Assembly: GCA_944383545.1 (NCBI GenBank)
Contig: CALWPY010000009.1
Coordinates: 1 to 64,000 of the forward strand
Length of the DNA stretch: 64,000 nt
Source: an uncultured Lachnospiraceae bacterium
GTDB lineage: Bacteria; Bacillota; Clostridia; Lachnospirales; Lachnospiraceae
Direction of reading: 5' to 3'
This document shows, one piece after another, positions 8,300-15,688 of this stretch. The translations under genes were made by a program, and so were the position numbers. Below the pieces are notes generated by a model. It had not been told where the DNA came from, did no database searches, and saw only the letters and a program-made list of their open reading frames with translations. The number at the start of each line of letters is the position of its first letter. Positions within the stretch are counted from its first letter, which is position 1.

Positions 8300-9418
8300 G
8301 TGAAAATAGGAGGCAAAGTTTATATGTCAGATATATTTGAAAATGAAGAATATGATTATAGTTTGGATGTGCCTAAAGAAAAAAGATTTCTTAATACCAC
8401 ATCCTACGACTATTCAGTAGAATATTTATTTAATTTGATTAAAAAAGGAAAAATTGTTTTAGAAGTTCCTTTTCAGAGAAAACATATATGGAAAAACGAC
8501 AAAGCATCTATGCTTATTGAGTCGATAATTATGAATGTACCAATTCCGCCGTTGTATTTTGCGGAAGAAGATGATGGGAGCTGGCTAGTGTTAGACGGAT
8601 TACAAAGATTGTATAGCATATTGAACTATTATGATAATGAGTTTGCATTAACAAAAGTTGAAGTGTTGGAGGAATTACAGAAAAGAAAATATAAAGATTT
8701 ACCACCAAAAGCGAAGAGTTTATTAGATGATGGACTGCTACGCGTTAATATTATAAAAAAGGATTCTCATAGAGATATTAAATATGATATATTTATGCGC
8801 TTGAACAGAGGTGCGGTGACATTAAATTATCAAGAACTTAGAAATTGTTTGTATAGAGGAAAGTTAAATGATGCGGCTAAGGAATTATGTAGTGAAAATA
8901 GAGATTTTTTAGCTATGCTGAAACAGAAAAAACCTCATCAAAGGTATTTGGATGTTGAATTTATAATACGTTATTTTGCACTCTCAGACAATATCAAAAA
9001 AAAGAACGGCATTTATGAGGTAGATGGTTATAAAGGTAAGTTGGTTTCTTATTTGAATGAGTATATGGATAATAATAAGAATTGTTCTAGTGAAGAAAAA
9101 GAACAATACAAAAAAAGATTCAATGAAACAATTGAAAAAATAAAAATTGTATTTGGTGTAGATAAGGCATTTAGAGATATTTCAACTGAGAATGTAAAGG
9201 TATACAAAACCATTGCAGATTTTATTATGCCAAGTTTTGAAAGACTGTCATTTCAATATATAAATGAAAATAAAAGGGAACTGTATAACAAATTGTTTAT
9301 GTTTTTGCAACGCGAAGATATTCAAAAAAGTTTGTTAGTGAAAACATCAGACAAAGATATGGTTAATTTGAGAGTTGGGGAATGGTTTAAGGAGATTAAC
9401 GATGGAATATCACTTTGA
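8300..9418 (+). CDS. DUF262 (GmrSD/ParB-nuclease-like) protein
   Basis: A 372-residue protein with the DUF262 signatures in order: VPFQRKHIW (about residue 55), LVLDGLQRLYSIL (about 95-107; the DGxQR motif) and FMRLNRGAVTLNYQELRN (about 165-180). DUF262 domains are ParB/sulfiredoxin-fold NTPase modules found in GmrS, BrxU and other defence proteins. No HNH (DUF1524) domain is attached, unlike GmrSD. The start is unclear: GTG 8300 has AGGAGG nine bases upstream, while ATG 8324 has its own AGGAGG (8308-8313). The next gene overlaps its end, so the two are translationally coupled. A role as NTP-sensing regulator of the downstream RNase-like protein is inference. Confidence 0.85.
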   Translation: MKIGGKVYMSDIFENEEYDYSLDVPKEKRFLNTTSYDYSVEYLFNLIKKGKIVLEVPFQRKHIWKNDKASMLIESIIMNVPIPPLYFAEEDDGSWLVLDGLQRLYSILNYYDNEFALTKVEVLEELQKRKYKDLPPKAKSLLDDGLLRVNIIKKDSHRDIKYDIFMRLNRGAVTLNYQELRNCLYRGKLNDAAKELCSENRDFLAMLKQKKPHQRYLDVEFIIRYFALSDNIKKKNGIYEVDGYKGKLVSYLNEYMDNNKNCSSEEKEQYKKRFNETIEKIKIVFGVDKAFRDISTENVKVYKTIADFIMPSFERLSFQYINENKRELYNKLFMFLQREDIQKSLLVKTSDKDMVNLRVGEWFKEINDGISL

Positions 9419-10127
9419 TGCAACAGAGGATTTCTTGGTGCGTCAGGGTGAAATACATATTTTGTTGAATACAGCGAATGAGAAGAATGATAAAAAAGAT
9501 ACATTTTTAAAATTGGCTGTTGTTTCGTTAGTGACAAAATTTCAAGTTTATGTTGAAAGTGTATTGAAAGAGTTTTTGTATTATATAACGAGTGGTAATA
9601 TTAGATATAATAAACTTTCGATTTATATGAGACTTAATTCTATAAGAATTGGATTAAACGGTAATGCATTGTCAAAATTATCAAAGCATAATAAATTTGA
9701 TATGGATACATCAGGAAAGATAAAGAATTATTTAGAAAGCATAAATTATATAATTGATGAGAATTTAGTGGTCGATGAAAAACTAAAAATTAATACATCA
9801 TTCCCTCTAGGGAGAACTGGCAAGGGAGAGTTACTAGGATTGTTTAAACAAATAGACGGAGATGATAATATTTTTAGGAATAAAGATACAAATGAGGATA
9901 TAATTGATATTGATCAGATAGATTCATTATTGCAGACGCGGCATTTAATAATTCATCAAGATAGATTCAATCAGACAGAAAATAAAATAAAAGAGTATGT
10001 AGATTATTTAAATGAGGTAGTATTGTTTTGTGATAATTATTTGAATAATAAATTATATGAATATGGGATTATATTAGAAACAAAGTCATTTATGAGTGAT
10101 ACTACGGACTCCAATCCTTATCCATAG
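9402..10127 (+). CDS. HEPN-domain putative RNase (MAE_28990/RiboL-PSP-like)
   Basis: A 241-residue, mostly helical protein. Near residues 180-200 it carries TRHLIIHQ, an R-x4-H motif that is the catalytic signature of HEPN ribonucleases. The N-terminal DATEDFLVRQGEIHILL and LAVVSLVTKFQVYVES resemble the MAE_28990/MAE_18760 type of HEPN protein. ATG at 9402 has AAGGAG seven bases upstream and overlaps the DUF262 frame by 17 bases; the frame opening at 9375 lacks a site. Paired with DUF262, this looks like a two-gene toxin-antitoxin or abortive-infection unit in which the HEPN protein cleaves RNA. The function is inferred, not shown. Confidence 0.72.
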   Translation: MEYHFDATEDFLVRQGEIHILLNTANEKNDKKDTFLKLAVVSLVTKFQVYVESVLKEFLYYITSGNIRYNKLSIYMRLNSIRIGLNGNALSKLSKHNKFDMDTSGKIKNYLESINYIIDENLVVDEKLKINTSFPLGRTGKGELLGLFKQIDGDDNIFRNKDTNEDIIDIDQIDSLLQTRHLIIHQDRFNQTENKIKEYVDYLNEVVLFCDNYLNNKLYEYGIILETKSFMSDTTDSNPYP

Positions 10128-10506
10128 CATCAGTCCATGAATGTAACTCACCACCAAGAGCTTGTGTAGCATATTTTAGCGATTCATCAATTGTAAGATT
10201 ATCAATAAGCCTTTGAGAGTTAGGTATGGTGTGAAGATTCTTTTCTATTTCCGCACATGAGAGAAAGAGTAGCATATTGTCTGTAAAAGTAATATTAATT
10301 TTTGCATTGGTTGAAAAATATATTTTCATAATGATTGTTCTTTCATTGTTGAAGTTATGAGTAGTTTTAGGAATGTGTGAGCAGTCCTCCGCATAAAACA
10401 CATATGCAACACTTGATACAGGAAATCCCTTGTTTCCGGGCTTTTCCCACTCGCAAAACGCTAACAAAGAGATAATCTTTTTCTCGAAAAATATTTTTAT
10501 ATTCAA
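10102..10506 (-). CDS. Hypothetical frame, convergent with the HEPN gene (doubtful)
   Basis: A 134-codon frame that begins with TTG and overlaps the end of the HEPN gene by 26 bases tail to tail. It has no convincing ribosome binding site at the TTG; an internal ATG (reading MKIYFSTN) also lacks one. No family is recognised. The frame runs across the candidate right attachment core, so it may be a chimera created by integration, or a chance frame. Confidence 0.3.
   Translation of the reverse strand: MNIKIFFEKKIISLLAFCEWEKPGNKGFPVSSVAYVFYAEDCSHIPKTTHNFNNERTIIMKIYFSTNAKINITFTDNMLLFLSCAEIEKNLHTIPNSQRLIDNLTIDESLKYATQALGGELHSWTDAMDKDWSP
10397..10411. other. Candidate right attachment core
   Basis: The 15-nt sequence AACACATATGCAACA is identical to 215-229, in the same orientation. 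It falls about 270 bp after the last defence gene of the island. If real, the island is about 10.2 kb and carries integrase, repressor, relaxase, restriction-modification and the DUF262-HEPN pair. The neighbouring minus-strand frame (10102-10506) would then be a chimeric reading frame across the junction. Confidence 0.4.
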
Positions 10507-10567
10507 AGAGATTTCAAATCGTTATATGCGATTACAAAATATTTATATGTGATTGCGAAACATCTTC

Positions 10568-10599
10568 ATCCCGGAAATTTTAGTTTCCGGGATTTTTTT
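10568..10599 (+). terminator. Rho-independent terminator
   Basis: A 10-bp perfect stem (10568-10577 with 10584-10593; core CCCGGAAA/TTTCCGGG), 6-base loop and a T run at 10594-10599. It would end rightward transcripts coming from the DUF262-HEPN operon. A similar GGAAATCCC...TTTCCGGG segment precedes it near 10420-10440. Confidence 0.75.
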
Positions 10600-10704
10600 A
10601 AACAATTTCTAACCGTAAAAATCAAATATCTAATATTAATATATGCGGTCCTTTCCTTAGAAAAATTATTTTAAAAGTAAAAATCAGGTGGTTATTATAT
10701 GTAA

Positions 10705-10902
10705 TTACGGTCCGATTACAGAAAAATAGAAAATCATCCGTAAATTGCCAATGCATATTACGGTCTGATTGCAGTAAAATAAAAAATCGCCCGTAAATAT
10801 TGAATTCAGGCTACGGTCTAATGGCAGAAAAATAGAAAGTGTCCGTAAATAACATATAAATATTACGGTCTATTTATGGAAAGCAAAATGAAGACCGTAA
10901 AG
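10705..10902 (+). repeat. Tandem array of four ~41-nt units with a 52-53 nt period
   Basis: Units begin at 10705, 10758, 10811 and 10863. Each opens with TTACGG or CTACGG, contains an A-rich middle (CAGAAAAATAGAAA in three of them) and closes with CCGTAAA, so each can fold as a 6-bp hairpin. The last unit has a 9-bp stem (TTACGGTCT with AGACCGTAA). A degenerate fifth copy may start near 10644. The array ends about 60 bases before a nuclease-like gene. It does not look like CRISPR, since the middle parts are conserved. It could encode a repeated structured RNA or be a protein-binding array. Confidence 0.75.
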
Positions 10903-10962
10903 TCAAAAAAATTCAAGTGACTTGTAGACAAAACACCAAAAAATAAAATGAAAGGAAGATAT

Positions 10963-11745
10963 ATGATAAGTTTAAAAGAAATGTTATTACAGGAAGAAAG
11001 AAGGTTAGAGCATATTCTTCAAAAAACTAAAGAACAGTTAAAGGATGCTCCTCAGGGGAGTCTTAGGATATCTGACAGTAATAAATCTGTTCAATATTAC
11101 CGATATATGCTTGGAGAAAAGAAATATATTCAAAAATCAAATGATAAATTGATTTATAAACTTGCTCAGAAATCATATGATGAAAAAATATTAAATCTGG
11201 CACAAAAAAGGTTAAAACAGATTAAAAGACTGACCAGAGATTATGATGATAATGAAATTGAAAATGTATTATTAAATGAACATATTGAAAAGCGAAAGCT
11301 GATTCATCCGGTCGAGCCTACATGGGAACAACAATTACAGGCATGGATGTCGAAGGAACATGAAAAAAAGGAATTTCAGGAAAATATTCCTGTAATTATG
11401 ACAGAGAAGGGAGAGAGGGTACGATCAAAATCTGAAAAAATTCTTGCAGATTACTTTTACAGAAATGGAATCTTGTACAAATACGAGTGTCCACTATATC
11501 TGAAACATTTTGGTACTGTTCATCCTGATTTTACTTTTCTTTCAAAGAAAACAAAAAAGGAGATTTATTGGGAGCATGATGGCAGGATGGATGATCCAAT
11601 ATATGCTCAAAATGCAGTGAGAAAAATAAATGCTTATATTGGTAATGGTATTTATCCCGGAGAACGTCTGATACTCACTTTTGAGACTGAGAAAACTGTA
11701 TTAGATACAAAGATAATAAAGGAATTTGTTAATAGGTATTTGTAA
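10963..11745 (+). CDS. PD-(D/E)xK nuclease-like protein of unknown role
   Basis: A 260-residue protein. The N-terminal 130 residues are helical and charged. From about residue 150 the order RSKSEKILADYFYRNGI, YECPLYL, VHPDFTFL and IYWEHDGRM follows the layout of restriction-endonuclease-fold proteins: an early Glu, a PD-like pair, then an acidic residue on the next strand. I start at 10963 because AAGGA lies six bases upstream; the ATG at 10948 has none. It directly follows the tandem inverted-repeat array. Similar proteins are known to me only as hypothetical proteins of clostridia. Catalytic activity is inferred from fold-level motifs. Confidence 0.6.
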   Translation: MISLKEMLLQEERRLEHILQKTKEQLKDAPQGSLRISDSNKSVQYYRYMLGEKKYIQKSNDKLIYKLAQKSYDEKILNLAQKRLKQIKRLTRDYDDNEIENVLLNEHIEKRKLIHPVEPTWEQQLQAWMSKEHEKKEFQENIPVIMTEKGERVRSKSEKILADYFYRNGILYKYECPLYLKHFGTVHPDFTFLSKKTKKEIYWEHDGRMDDPIYAQNAVRKINAYIGNGIYPGERLILTFETEKTVLDTKIIKEFVNRYL

Positions 11746-11931
11746 AGGTCATTATATGTAATTTAAAGTTACATAGTAAAATAAAATGTGTGGATTTATA
11801 TAAAAAATTGAGTTACAATAATATAAATGTTTTATATTTTACACTAAGAAAGGAATTGTTGAAAACATTTGTGTAAAAACAGAAACTTTACGGAATGAAA
11901 AAAGATACATTTTGTATATGCAATAAATAAG

Positions 11932-12228
11932 GTGAATAGAGGATTGATAAATGGAGACAGTTACGAAACTGCAGGCATTAATAAAATAAAAGAAAAATTT
12001 GACGGTAATGGAATTGTTTTGATGATTATTTATGAAAATTCACAATTAAAAGAAATTAAAGATGTTTTTATTGGAGATGAGGTTAATATTAATGATAAAA
12101 ACAGTATTGAATATATAATGAGTGTATATTTGGCAACTGCACATCATAAAAGAGCTATTGAGAGCATTATTGATAAAATTGATTTGGATATAGATGCTGA
12201 TTTTAGGTTTGGAATATCTAAATATTGA
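11932..12228 (+). CDS. Small hypothetical protein, possibly the head of a decayed gene
   Basis: A 98-codon frame with a GTG start and only a weak upstream AATAAGG. The composition is protein-like but no family is recognised. The frame after its stop continues to look like broken coding sequence, so this may be the 5' part of a gene that has been disrupted. The stretch before it (11746-11931) is AT-rich and shows nothing clear. Confidence 0.35.
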   Translation: MNRGLINGDSYETAGINKIKEKFDGNGIVLMIIYENSQLKEIKDVFIGDEVNINDKNSIEYIMSVYLATAHHKRAIESIIDKIDLDIDADFRFGISKY

Positions 12229-12552
12229 AAATATAAAAGATGCTATGTTTAAAGAGAGTTTTTCAAATGGTAAGAGATTATGAAAAATTACATGGGAAGG
12301 ACTTGCATTAGGGATTAAGGCTCTGAAAGGGAGTGCAGTATAGTTATAATGCGCCAGATGCATCCTTGTGTTATTGGACAACAATTTATGAAGTAAATGG
12401 AATTTCGCATTGAAGAATATGATATCTACATCAAATATCGCACTTCGTCATATATTGGATTTGATGTCTGGTCAAATGAGGGGGATGTAGATTTGTATTA
12501 TCAGATTGAACAATTTTATAACGGAAAGTTAAGAGTGGATTTATATAAGTGA
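12229..12552 (+). pseudogene. Decayed coding region including a 51-codon frame
   Basis: Short protein-like segments appear in shifting frames, for example TWEGLALGIKALKGSAV near 12280-12342, and an open 51-codon frame at 12397-12552 reading MEFRIEEYDIYIKYRTSSY onward. Stops and frame changes separate them, and none has a good ribosome binding site. This pattern suggests a degraded gene. I do not recognise the parent. The remaining bases up to 12704 contain nothing I can name. Confidence 0.35.
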
Positions 12553-12704
12553 GGATGCAGAGCCGTATAATTACTTTGCGGAAAAATTTCGGCTATAGCG
12601 ACAGAAATAGGAAATAAAACATATAAAAAATAAATTGAAAATAGGCTATACGTGTAGTATACTGTTAATGATTTATTACGAAATGTTTACGGATTTATAA
12701 TACT

Positions 12705-14225
12705 ATGAAAGGATTGGTATTGCCGATGAATGAAGCAGTAATTAGTACAATATATGCTGTTTTACTGGTTATCGTATTGGTGCTTTTAATTATAATTACG
12801 ATTAAAGTGTTAAAGAAAGACGGAAACAAAGCAAAAAGCATTTCTGATAACGATGAAAAAACATCAGATAAAAAGGTTTATTCCGACCATAGAATAAAAA
12901 ATGAATTATTTGAAGCATTGGATTATGATTCAGATGATGACTATGATGATACCGAGGATTATGAAGAAGATGAAAAGAATACAAGTGGCATGTCCGTGGA
13001 TGATGAATCGTCAGAATTCATACTTGAGGAAGAAGATTTATCAGACAGCGCATTTACGGAAATTAAGCCTGATGAGGAACCTTTATCTGACAGTGTATTT
13101 GGAAACACTTCATCTTATGAAGAAGATTTATCAGACAGTGCATTTGCGGAAATTGAATCAGTAGAAGATGAATCTAAGGATTATGTATCTGAAGAAAATT
13201 CGCTTGCAGATGATATACCTGAAGAAAATATAATTGCAGAAGAAGCACCTTCTGACAATGAAGTAACGGAAGAAACCTCAGATGACAGCACATCTTCTGT
13301 AGACAGCGAATCCACCGACAGTGAATCTATAGACAGCATATCAACTGCTGACAGTGAAACAACAGAAAAAGACACGTCTGCGGATGATACAGATGCTGAT
13401 AGTGCATTTTCCGACAGCACGTCACATATGGACAGTGCAGATATGGATAGTGCATTTACAGACAGTGCAGATACGGACAGTGCGTTTTCAGACAGCGCGT
13501 TTTCAGACAGCGCGTTTTCAGATAGTGCGTTCACAGACAGTGCGTTTGCACCACAAAATCCAAATCCTGATGACAGTGTGATAACAGTTAATCCTGTAAA
13601 TCATGTAAATATTACCACTGTAAATTCAGTAAGTGAAGTTAATACTATAAATCCTGAAGCAGGAATTAATGATATGGCTGAGGTGGAGGATTTCCTGTTT
13701 GAAAATCCCGTTCCGGTAAAGAAGGGTAAAAAGAAGAAAAAAAATAAGTATGAAGAGCAGTTTGATATCTTATTTGGCAATGATGAAGATACAATTACCG
13801 GAGGAAAATACTTCTGGTATAATAATCAGGACATAGAAGAATGCAAGAGAAAAGAAGATATGTATTTTTACTGTCATTATTTCAACAGTCCTGAGGAGTG
13901 TATAAATGACCTTATCGTTGAAATGTATGATTGTGCCTTTGTAAGAACTGAGGAAATTCAGTTTATTGCATATGGTGTAAAGGTTAAAAACAGAACTCTT
14001 AAGGAAATTCTTAATGGGGATAATGAGCTTAAAGAAGAAGATATAGTGAAACAGCCTACGGAAGAAGATATTAAGCTCATATATGAAAAATGGTGCGGCT
14101 ATGTAGATAAGTTCTTTAAAATCATTGTAATTAATGCAGGTAATGATATTAAAGAACAGATAAAAAATGCAATTTATGAATATGGTCATAATGATGTGGA
14201 CATACTTTTACATAGCCCTGAGTAA
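12705..14225 (+). CDS. Membrane-anchored acidic repeat protein
   Basis: A 506-residue protein. One N-terminal membrane segment (about residues 10-34, Ile/Val/Leu-rich, then KVLKKDGNK) is followed by about 280 very acidic residues rich in Asp, Ser and Glu with repeated LSDSAF and DSAF units. A basic hinge (KKGKKKKKNK, about residue 340) leads to a C-terminal globular region of about 160 residues (FWYNNQDIEECKRKEDMYFYCHYF). By the positive-inside rule the acidic part is probably cytoplasmic. No family recognised. ATG 12726 (MNEAVIS) is an alternative start, with AAAGGA 13 bases upstream. The DUF2156 gene follows after 14 bases and is probably co-transcribed. Confidence 0.7.
   Translation: MKGLVLPMNEAVISTIYAVLLVIVLVLLIIITIKVLKKDGNKAKSISDNDEKTSDKKVYSDHRIKNELFEALDYDSDDDYDDTEDYEEDEKNTSGMSVDDESSEFILEEEDLSDSAFTEIKPDEEPLSDSVFGNTSSYEEDLSDSAFAEIESVEDESKDYVSEENSLADDIPEENIIAEEAPSDNEVTEETSDDSTSSVDSESTDSESIDSISTADSETTEKDTSADDTDADSAFSDSTSHMDSADMDSAFTDSADTDSAFSDSAFSDSAFSDSAFTDSAFAPQNPNPDDSVITVNPVNHVNITTVNSVSEVNTINPEAGINDMAEVEDFLFENPVPVKKGKKKKKNKYEEQFDILFGNDEDTITGGKYFWYNNQDIEECKRKEDMYFYCHYFNSPEECINDLIVEMYDCAFVRTEEIQFIAYGVKVKNRTLKEILNGDNELKEEDIVKQPTEEDIKLIYEKWCGYVDKFFKIIVINAGNDIKEQIKNAIYEYGHNDVDILLHSPE
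13476..13550 (+). repeat. Five tandem 15-bp repeats encoding DSAF(S/T)
   Basis: Units at 13476, 13491, 13506, 13521 and 13536 follow the pattern GACAG(T/C)GCGTTT(T/C)CA with few differences. They encode consecutive DSAFS/T pentapeptides within the acidic region. Near-identical in-frame units invite copy-number change by slippage without breaking the frame. Confidence 0.85.
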
Positions 14226-14239
14226 AGGTTGTAGTAGTA

Positions 14240-15130
14240 ATGGACATAATTAAACCCGAATTGAAAGATATTGAAATATTAAAAAAATATCTGAAACACA
14301 ATAAATATCGCGGCTGTGAATTTTCAGCCGCGAATACTGTATTATGGTCTTCTTATTATAATACATGTTATACTATAGTGGAAGACATGCTTTTATTCTG
14401 TAGGGCAGAGGATGGAAAACCTGTCAGCTTTACGTTCCCGATAGGGGAAAAGAATCATAAAAGGGCATTTGACGCAGTTATTAAATATTTTGAGGATAAT
14501 GATTTGCCATTTCTTATGCATTGTATCAGTGAAGATATGTATAAGCTGATAAATGAATGGTATCCTGACGAGTTTGAAATTGAATATAACAGAGATTATG
14601 CGGATTATATTTATACGGTTGACAAACTTGCAAATCTTAAGGGTAAGCATCTGCATGGAAAGAGAAATCATATTAACAGGTTTCTTGAAAATTATCCTGA
14701 TTATGAATTTGTTATGATTGATAAGGATAATGAAGAAGAATGTATAAAGATTGCTTCGGATTGGAATAAAGAAAAAAATTCTGATAATGACGAGGAAGCA
14801 CAGTATGAGGTAAATGCCCTGCGTTATGCGATAAGACACATGGATGAGCTGGGGCTTTTTGGTGCATTAATCAGGGTTGAAGGAAAGGCAGTTGCATTTA
14901 CTCTGGCGGATGAAATTACCGAAGATACAGCAGATGTGCATTTTGAAAAGGCATATGCAGACATACAGGGAGCATATGCAATGATTAACAGAGAATTCGT
15001 AAGGAACTGTTTAGGTAAATATAAATATGTAAACAGGGAAGAAGATTTAGGAATTCCGGGATTAAGAAAAGCAAAACTTTCATATAAACCTGATATCTTA
15101 TATGAGAAAGGTTTGCTTAAAAGAAAGTAA
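14240..15130 (+). CDS. DUF2156 protein (phosphatidylglycerol lysyltransferase C-terminal-like, GNAT fold)
   Basis: A 296-residue protein resembling the soluble C-terminal domain of MprF. Motifs typical of DUF2156 include GCEFSAANTVLWSSYY near the N terminus, KGKHLHGKRNHINRFL in the middle, and the C-terminal stretch FEKAYADIQGAYAMINREF with REEDLGIPGLRKAKLSYKP. The MprF domain transfers lysine from Lys-tRNA to phosphatidylglycerol; this soluble version lacks the flippase membrane part, so its substrate is unknown. It follows the acidic membrane protein by 14 bases. The sigma-A promoter of pheST lies downstream. Confidence 0.85.
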   Translation: MDIIKPELKDIEILKKYLKHNKYRGCEFSAANTVLWSSYYNTCYTIVEDMLLFCRAEDGKPVSFTFPIGEKNHKRAFDAVIKYFEDNDLPFLMHCISEDMYKLINEWYPDEFEIEYNRDYADYIYTVDKLANLKGKHLHGKRNHINRFLENYPDYEFVMIDKDNEEECIKIASDWNKEKNSDNDEEAQYEVNALRYAIRHMDELGLFGALIRVEGKAVAFTLADEITEDTADVHFEKAYADIQGAYAMINREFVRNCLGKYKYVNREEDLGIPGLRKAKLSYKPDILYEKGLLKRK

Positions 15131-15157
15131 TAAACAAAAATAACTTGAATTTTTGCG

Positions 15158-15185
15158 TTGACATATTTGCTTATTGTGATAAAAT
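15158..15185 (+). promoter_or_regulatory. Promoter of the pheST T-box transcript
   Basis: TTGACA (15158-15163), 16-bp spacer, TAAAAT (15180-15185). The T-box leader starts a few bases after. Confidence 0.8.
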
Positions 15186-15191
15186 CAACAG

Positions 15192-15560
15192 TATGTAGAA
15201 AAGCAATGAAGGTGCAACAAGGATAAATTATTCCGCGGAGCGGAGCGTCAAATTCCGCAGAGCGGAGCGAGGGGGACACCCGCGACGCCATCGCACGAAG
15301 TGCGATTTTATTGCGGAGCGTCAAATTCCGCAGAGCGGAGTTCCCAAATACAGAGAGTCGGAATCATCGGCTGAAAGTTCCGGCAAGAAATTTATCTCAT
15401 TTTCACACCGGAGCTGCCTGTCTGAATATATTAAAAGTAGGACAGGACGTAAGACGTGCGTTAAACGGTTTTAAGAGCCGGACAAAAGTTTTCAGTCTGG
15501 AATATGGGTGGTACCGCGGATTAGATTCGTCCCTTGCATATATGCAGGGGACTTTTTTGT
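15192..15560 (+). promoter_or_regulatory. Phenylalanine T-box riboswitch (with a repeat inserted in stem I)
   Basis: The T-box sequence GGGTGGTACCGCG is at 15506-15518 and pairs with uncharged tRNA; the terminator (15529-15552 plus T run 15553-15558) follows. Stem I has the AGAGAG motif at 15352-15357, then a GTCGGAA/TTCCGGC helix. A lower helix pairs GATAAATT with AATTTATC, and the next bases, TCATTTTCAC, carry the specifier TTC (Phe), matching the pheST genes downstream. A GC-rich repeat of about 100 bases sits between the GATAAATT strand and AGAGAG. Specifier and helix assignments are by eye. Confidence 0.9.
15240..15340 (+). repeat. GC-rich palindromic repeat inside the T-box leader
   Basis: A 28-bp exact direct repeat (15240-15267 and 15313-15340) flanks a core (15268-15312) containing GAGGGGGACACCCGCGACGC and a perfect ATCGCAC/GTGCGAT hairpin. 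The core shares GAGGGGGACA-N-CCGCGACGCCATCGCA with the repeats at 26457-26600 and, inverted, with 18605-18673. Composition is far more GC-rich than the surroundings. Confidence 0.85.
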
Positions 15561-15688
15561 TGCACCAGTGTCCAAAAGTCAATCCGTCGCCTGCACTTTT
15601 TTTGAAGCGCGGAGTAATCCGACTGGTGAATTTTGATGTTTTATGTAAAAAATAGTGTAAATATAAATCAGTACAGGAGGATATTTTA

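Noticed and set aside
10705..10902. CRISPR array
   Set aside because: The parts between the conserved ends are themselves conserved, period and unit lengths do not give unique spacers, and no cas gene is nearby.
10705..11745. Classic ToxIN type III toxin-antitoxin locus
   Set aside because: The downstream protein has PD-(D/E)xK-like motifs and no ToxN resemblance, and no terminator lies between array and gene; kept only as an analogy.
13181..13534. Minus-strand frame of repeated ALSENALS units
   Set aside because: Mirror image of the 15-bp repeats of the acidic protein on the plus strand, which has the membrane segment and a globular domain.
15311..15655. A 114-codon plus-strand frame over the T-box leader, and a minus-strand frame at 14824-15324
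   Set aside because: Both are chance openings created by the GC-rich repeat and structured leader; they overlap the T-box and DUF2156 gene and have no homologous look.
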